A stretch of DNA of 64,000 nt from Actimicrobium sp035984655 (GTDB taxonomy: Bacteria; Pseudomonadota; Gammaproteobacteria; Burkholderiales; Burkholderiaceae_D), in the NCBI RefSeq assembly GCF_035984655.1, contig NZ_JAXCHT010000016.1:30628-94627 (forward strand). Reading direction: 5' to 3'. The notes below the pieces were generated by a model that was not told where the DNA came from, did no database searches, and worked only from the letters and a program-made list of their open reading frames with translations. Made by a program: the position numbers and the translations under genes. Below, in pieces: positions 60,811 to 64,000 of this stretch. Position 1 is the first letter of the stretch, and each line of letters starts with the position of its first letter.

Positions 60811-61434
60811 TCAGTCCTGTTTCTTGTCGGTCTTGAAGGGAAATCCGACCGCTACAGTAACATCAGCGCCCCCGATGGAGATCAATTGTTCGGGAATTGC
60901 AACAGTGGCTGGGAGAGCGCGATGCCAGACCTTCACGCGGTATTTGCCGGCCGGCAGATTATCCAGCACGGCTTTGCCGGACGCATCCGTTTTGGCGAAC
61001 CAGGGCGTATCGACGACCTGAATCCAGGCCGCCATCTGATCGTGGATATTGCAGCCAACGACGACCGTGCCGGCCTTGTCGAAAATGATCGGTTCGGTGC
61101 CGGTGCCGGAATATAGCTTGAGTTCAAACACCTTGGCCGGTGAAAACGAATACACGTGGTGCCGCACGGTGTCATTGTTGGGAAACGAGATCGACGAGCC
61201 GATCTGCACCACGCTGACTTGTGGTGCGAACTTCCGCCCGCGCTGTTCGATCTGGTTGGCGCGGGTCGGCTTGCCGATGGCTTGCCCGGAGGCCGGCTCC
61301 GCATACGCTACGGCGTCGAGCACTGCCGCGCCGGTGCTATCGCTGGCCTGTACGATGAGGCTGGCCGCCTGAACTGGCGACATCACTGACGCGAACATCA
61401 AGGTTGCTGAAATTGCGGAGAGGGCGGTTTTCAT
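60811..61434 (-). CDS. Secreted cupredoxin-like protein
   Basis: A 207-residue periplasmic protein with signal peptide MKTALSAISATLMFASVMSP cleaved near VQA. The C-terminal part resembles plastocyanin-type cupredoxins. It has ligand pattern His in RHHVYSFS and C-x2-H-x2-M in GCNIHDQM, the usual type 1 copper Cys-His-Met arrangement, followed by a carboxypeptidase-like beta segment (GKAVLDNLPAGKYRVKVWHR). The function is unknown. It starts the signalling operon, which makes copper or redox input a plausible hypothesis. Confidence 0.87.
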   Translation of the reverse strand: MKTALSAISATLMFASVMSPVQAASLIVQASDSTGAAVLDAVAYAEPASGQAIGKPTRANQIEQRGRKFAPQVSVVQIGSSISFPNNDTVRHHVYSFSPAKVFELKLYSGTGTEPIIFDKAGTVVVGCNIHDQMAAWIQVVDTPWFAKTDASGKAVLDNLPAGKYRVKVWHRALPATVAIPEQLISIGGADVTVAVGFPFKTDKKQD

Positions 61435-61799
61435 CGAGATAGGGAGTGCCGGTAAAAGGGTGACAGGTTGAACGTACAGCGCGTCCGCCGCCGGCGCTGG
61501 GAATGCAACTGCATTGTCGCTCGAAAGGGCCGACGAATAGAACCTGCAACAGCCAAAATGTCGCAGCGAAATGGCAGTCTGTGCGGCGCGGTTGATTTCT
61601 TTTCGGAAACGCTGGTCAGACTTTATCAGAAGTCGGTCGGCCGCCCACGCTTTGCGTGTGAGTTGCTCCAAATGGAATGCCGGACGGCGGCCAGCGAGCG
61701 CCATTTCCTGGGGATCGGCAGGTTCGCAGCAGTGCTTTCTTGAGTTTCAGAAATTTCGACTTCCCTAATCCGGATCGCTGGTCTATAATCTTGTTTTTC
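61435..61799. other. Intergenic region before tRNA-Arg, no gene seen
   Basis: About 365 nt. It contains a perfect -10 box TATAAT (61784-61789), 11 nt before the tRNA 5' end, with only a weak -35 17 nt further upstream. Open frames here are shadows; one reading across the tRNA in antisense is a known annotation artefact. Confidence 0.7.
61784..61789 (+). promoter_or_regulatory. -10 box of the tRNA-Arg promoter
   Basis: A perfect TATAAT sits 11 nt upstream of the tRNA 5' end, appropriate for initiation just before the mature tRNA. The best -35 candidate (TTCCCT at 61761-61766, 17-nt spacer) is poor. Confidence 0.7.
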
Positions 61800-61876
61800 G
61801 CGGCTGTAGCTCAGCTGGATAGAGTACTTGGCTACGAACCAAGGGGTCGTGGGTTCGATTCCTGCCAGCCGCACCA
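61800..61876 (+). tRNA. trnR: tRNA-Arg (anticodon ACG), CCA encoded
   Basis: A 77-nt cloverleaf. The acceptor stem GCGGCTG pairs with CAGCCGC, followed by A and an encoded CCA. The anticodon stem CTTGG/CCAAG encloses loop CTACGAA with anticodon ACG (read as ICG after deamination). GGTTCGATTCC forms the T-loop. Its 3' end is a frequent integration target for mobile elements. Confidence 0.96.
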
Positions 61877-61884
61877 ATATAATC

Positions 61885-61918
61885 AATGGGTTAGCTTCGA
61901 AAGGAGCTAGCCCATTTT
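61885..61918 (+). terminator. Terminator after tRNA-Arg
   Basis: AATGGGTTAGCT (61885-61896) pairs with AGCTAGCCCATT (61905-61916), a 12-bp stem with one T-G pair and an 8-nt loop, followed by TT. It lies 8 nt after the tRNA CCA. Confidence 0.85.
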
Positions 61919-61933
61919 GGTTTCTGACCTAAC

Positions 61934-61956
61934 TGGTGACACTTTTGGTGACACTT
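61934..61956. repeat. Tandem 11-bp direct repeat beside tRNA-Arg
   Basis: TGGTGACACTT occurs at 61934-61944 and again at 61946-61956, separated by one T. Such a short tandem next to a tRNA 3' end, at the boundary of lower-GC DNA, fits an old integration site, but no integrase is visible in the window. Confidence 0.75.
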
Positions 61957-61991
61957 ATACGCTGGCACCAGTCGAACAGTTCCCTTACCCC

Positions 61992-62228
61992 CTAGCATTT
62001 CATCAGCCCGTTTGCCTCCCCGACTGCCCGTTCGATTGCATCAGGTTCATACCTCGCAACAGTGAGCAAAACGCTTGCTGCTGCGTCTAACGACTTGCCA
62101 CCTTCCCACCCTTGCACGGTACGTTTCGAAACGCGCAGCAAAGCTGCAAACCCTGCCTGACTCAGCCCTGACGCTTTCCTGACTGCTACAACGTCTACAG
62201 ATTGTGCGAGCGTGCCTATTTTTTTCAT
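61992..62228 (-). CDS. XRE-type helix-turn-helix regulator
   Basis: A 78-residue DNA-binding protein. The helix-turn-helix is VRKASGLSQAGFAALLRVSK followed by RTVQGWEGGKSLDAAA, as in antitoxin-like and phage regulators (NadS/HigA-like size). The ATG (MKKIGTLAQSVDVVAVRKA) is chosen over an upstream start outside the fold. No toxin partner is adjacent in the window. It sits 116 nt beyond the tRNA in island-like DNA. Confidence 0.85.
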   Translation of the reverse strand: MKKIGTLAQSVDVVAVRKASGLSQAGFAALLRVSKRTVQGWEGGKSLDAAASVLLTVARYEPDAIERAVGEANGLMKC

Positions 62229-62296
62229 GATTGCTGTCCGATCAAAAAGACGAAAGGCAGGCAGCACATACAGCGCCACCTGCACCGTTCACGTAA

Positions 62297-62584
62297 TCAA
62301 TGCATAAGGGTTGACGCAAGCATGCCTGGCAGCACTATAGCGGGTTGAGGTTGGATAGCTGCGCCACGATCAATGATTGCCCCCCACGCTGCATAGAGTC
62401 GGTCCATCGTCTGCCATTTCTTGCTACCTACCGGCACATCATCGACGTTGAATTCGATCAGGCTATCCAAGTCTGCCGCCATTTCGATCAGCGCATTCAG
62501 GTCTGTAATCGCGTTAAGTGCTGCTTCGTTCTCTGCAACTTTGATGATTTCGGCAGCACGGGCGCGGGTCGTGGTCATTTTCAT
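62297..62584 (-). CDS. Unknown small acidic protein of the island
   Basis: A 95-residue protein starting MKMTTTRARAAEIIKVAENE, helical and acidic (LNALIEMAADLDSLIEFNVD), with a short C-terminus (LPGMLASTLMH). A second ATG two codons in is possible. Family and function are not recognised. It lies upstream of the XRE gene on the same strand. Confidence 0.65.
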   Translation of the reverse strand: MKMTTTRARAAEIIKVAENEAALNAITDLNALIEMAADLDSLIEFNVDDVPVGSKKWQTMDRLYAAWGAIIDRGAAIQPQPAIVLPGMLASTLMH

Positions 62585-62807
62585 TTGAATTTTCCCATTA
62601 GTCAGTGAGTTTTATTGCACGCCAGCGGCGTACACAGTCGGTTTTTTGACCAGTTATGACGGGGATTTTCATGGTTAGGGGTCGGTAGGAGGGGGGCACG
62701 GACCAACGGGGGGGGGCCTGTTTTGGTAGTACGGGGTGTTTGTTTCATCGCGACCTGTATTTTGTTGGATGTATGTACAGGGGGACAATTTGCTGTTGCA
62801 GGGTATG
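62585..62807. other. Noncoding stretch with G-rich runs
   Basis: No gene is seen. The + strand holds five runs of four to nine G (62661-62664, 62678-62681, 62691-62696, 62708-62716, 62733-62736) within about 76 nt, enough for a G-quadruplex. Confidence 0.7.
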
Positions 62808-63920
62808 TTAACCGGCGCGGCTTTTTATCTTTGAATATGCATCATCGGGCGTAAGCCCCAGTCGTAGGTAACGCCTTAATGCATGTGTGTCAACTTCTAA
62901 AATAGTTGCAGCGTGAGAGATTGATTCATATTCCACGCCAAGTATTGAAATTGATTTGCTTGATGAGTGTGTCTGGTGTGGGGCAGAGGTGATGCCCAGC
63001 GACTGCTCGATTGTCCAACCCTTTACTCGATATCGACTGTGTGCCGTTGCAGGTTTCTGGCCATAGAACTTTGCAGCTTCGCCTATGCTGCTGAATGTCT
63101 TACCTTCAGCGATAACTGGAATCGATTTTCCAGTCCATTGTTTTTCAGTAATGCCTGCTGCTTCTTCCGGTGTCCATTTCAAACGCGAAACTCTAAGCGA
63201 AAAAACCATTGAGTCCACACCATGTGCTTCCGCAGCACCTGCATAACTCTGATACGTCTTGCCTGCGATATTAATTGCTTTTGAAGTTCCGATAGAGCCA
63301 CCATGTGCCGTGTTGTAGCCATTGCGGATCGAGTCGCGCTTGGCAATTTCGAGTACTTCCAGCGCTTGCAACTCTGCGTAACTAAGAGCGGTAATACTGA
63401 TCGGCTCAATGTTGAACGCTTGTTCGCCATACTTTGTAATAGCGTTTGTAAAGGCAGACTTTCGTCCACGTCGAGCCGCAGCAAAGTGCTGCTTCAATCG
63501 GTTTTCAAGCGAACCAATTGTGATACCCACATACACTTTGGTATTTATCGTATTTGTAATCAAATAAAGCTTGTAGCCGTGAGAGTCTGGTACAGGCTCA
63601 ACACTTCCATCTGCGGTGCGAACTTCTTTCCATTTATGGTCTCTTGCGTGACCTTCAAAGTCCCTGAATCGGGGCGGTGGTAGCTCAATAAGTAAAGCTT
63701 GCTCAATAGTCCAGCCCCTATCTAGACGCCGTTGAACATTTGACCACTTTTGACCAAACTGCGAAGCAAGCTGAACGCGACTTGGGTAAGCCTGTCCCAT
63801 AAACTCAATCGATTTACCAATCCGTGTACGGCCTTTGAGATTCCCCCTAAGCGCATCTTCGGCAGTGTAGCCCTTCGATACTCGACCAGCGATTACATAA
63901 CGATCAACGGAAATTTTCAA
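62808..63920 (-). CDS. GIY-YIG nuclease with repeated DNA-binding modules
   Basis: A 370-residue protein. A GIY-YIG domain spans about 116-205 (YKLYLITNTINTKVYVGIT, catalytic-type R141, E188 in the ALEVLEIAKRD region). It is flanked by modules of about 42 residues of the pattern SIxxxGxxYxSxxxAAxxxGxxxxxVxxRxxxGWTxEQALGI. Clear copies lie at about 36-78, 215-257, 266-310 and 323-366, with a half copy at the N-terminus. These resemble intron-encoded endonuclease repeats that bind DNA. The start is a TTG 1 nt after the preceding partial gene, so an upstream start is not excluded. Confidence 0.88.
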   Translation of the reverse strand: MKISVDRYVIAGRVSKGYTAEDALRGNLKGRTRIGKSIEFMGQAYPSRVQLASQFGQKWSNVQRRLDRGWTIEQALLIELPPPRFRDFEGHARDHKWKEVRTADGSVEPVPDSHGYKLYLITNTINTKVYVGITIGSLENRLKQHFAAARRGRKSAFTNAITKYGEQAFNIEPISITALSYAELQALEVLEIAKRDSIRNGYNTAHGGSIGTSKAINIAGKTYQSYAGAAEAHGVDSMVFSLRVSRLKWTPEEAAGITEKQWTGKSIPVIAEGKTFSSIGEAAKFYGQKPATAHSRYRVKGWTIEQSLGITSAPHQTHSSSKSISILGVEYESISHAATILEVDTHALRRYLRLGLTPDDAYSKIKSRAG

Positions 63921-63921
63921 G

Positions 63922-64000
63922 CTAGTTGTCGCCCAATTTGTTCAAATTACGCTGCCGTTTTGAGTTCTGGGTGATGCTCCTTTCGATCCGCATTACTTGC
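63922..64000 (-). CDS. Partial open frame running off the right edge
   Basis: The frame enters from beyond the window and ends with a basic segment (RIERSITQNSKRQRNLNK, then LGDN) and TAG at 63922-63924, 1 nt before the TTG of the GIY-YIG gene. It is too short to name. The tight spacing suggests it is the upstream gene of the same operon. Confidence 0.35.
   Translation of the reverse strand, partial: QVMRIERSITQNSKRQRNLNKLGDN

Noticed and set aside
61626..61886. Minus-strand frame reading across tRNA-Arg (contains LVRLAGIEPTTPWFVAKYSI)
   Set aside because: This is a well-known spurious translation of the antisense of tRNA genes.
1..64000. CRISPR arrays, insertion sequences and rRNA genes
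   Set aside because: No regularly spaced repeats, transposases with terminal inverted repeats, or rRNA sequence were found on reading the window.

Overview
The window reads as chromosomal DNA of a GC-rich, motile betaproteobacterium. The flagellar gene order, the small Burkholderiales-type porin and the gene content suggest Burkholderiales, probably Oxalobacteraceae; this is an inference from recognised families, not a database match.

Layout. (1) 1-10.5 kb: a flagellar basal-body and export block on the minus strand, fliF-G-H-I-J-K then fliL-M-N-O-P-Q (fliQ cut by the left edge), with fliE divergent. (2) 11-20.7 kb: a porin with a clear terminator, a four-gene set starting with a tiny J-domain protein, an XPD-like helicase carrying an N-terminal PD-(D/E)XK-like nuclease module, two tandem paralogous lipoproteins, and a secreted Gly/Tyr-rich protein. 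(3) 20.7-31.5 kb: an ADP-forming acyl-CoA synthetase/GNAT fusion, an RlmI-like protein lacking its methyltransferase half, then a tightly packed acyl-phosphate set (Pta-like, AckA, PHA-synthase-like protein, Cu(I) P-type ATPase), a small secreted protein and pssA. (4) 31.5-38.8 kb: the late flagellar operon fliC-flaG-fliD-fliS-fliT-fliK-like-flhB-like-ycgR on the minus strand, behind a good sigma-28 promoter. (5) 39.5-46.5 kb: a SEC-C/TPR/GT41 O-GlcNAc-transferase-like protein and, convergent to it, six overlapping genes for an unusual glycan (DegT aminotransferase, PhyH dioxygenase, WbqC, methyltransferase, hexapeptide acetyltransferase, five-bladed-propeller glycosidase-like protein). (6) 46.6-56 kb: an SNF2 helicase, FkbM methyltransferase, a two-TM protein, a chemoreceptor, a GNAT, a TSUP transporter and a diguanylate cyclase. 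(7) 56.2-61.4 kb: a minus-strand signalling operon of cupredoxin-like protein, GGDEF-EAL sensor, NarX-type kinase and NarL-type regulator. (8) 61.8-64 kb: tRNA-Arg(ACG) followed by lower-GC island-like DNA with an XRE regulator, a small unknown and a GIY-YIG nuclease with repeated DNA-binding modules.

How the parts fit. Most of the window concerns motility and its control: flagellum assembly, flagellin plus probable glycosylation, a PilZ brake, a chemoreceptor, and several c-di-GMP enzymes. The most promising under-described units are the GT41 plus glycan cluster next to flagellin, the J-domain four-gene set, and the cupredoxin-linked c-di-GMP/two-component operon.
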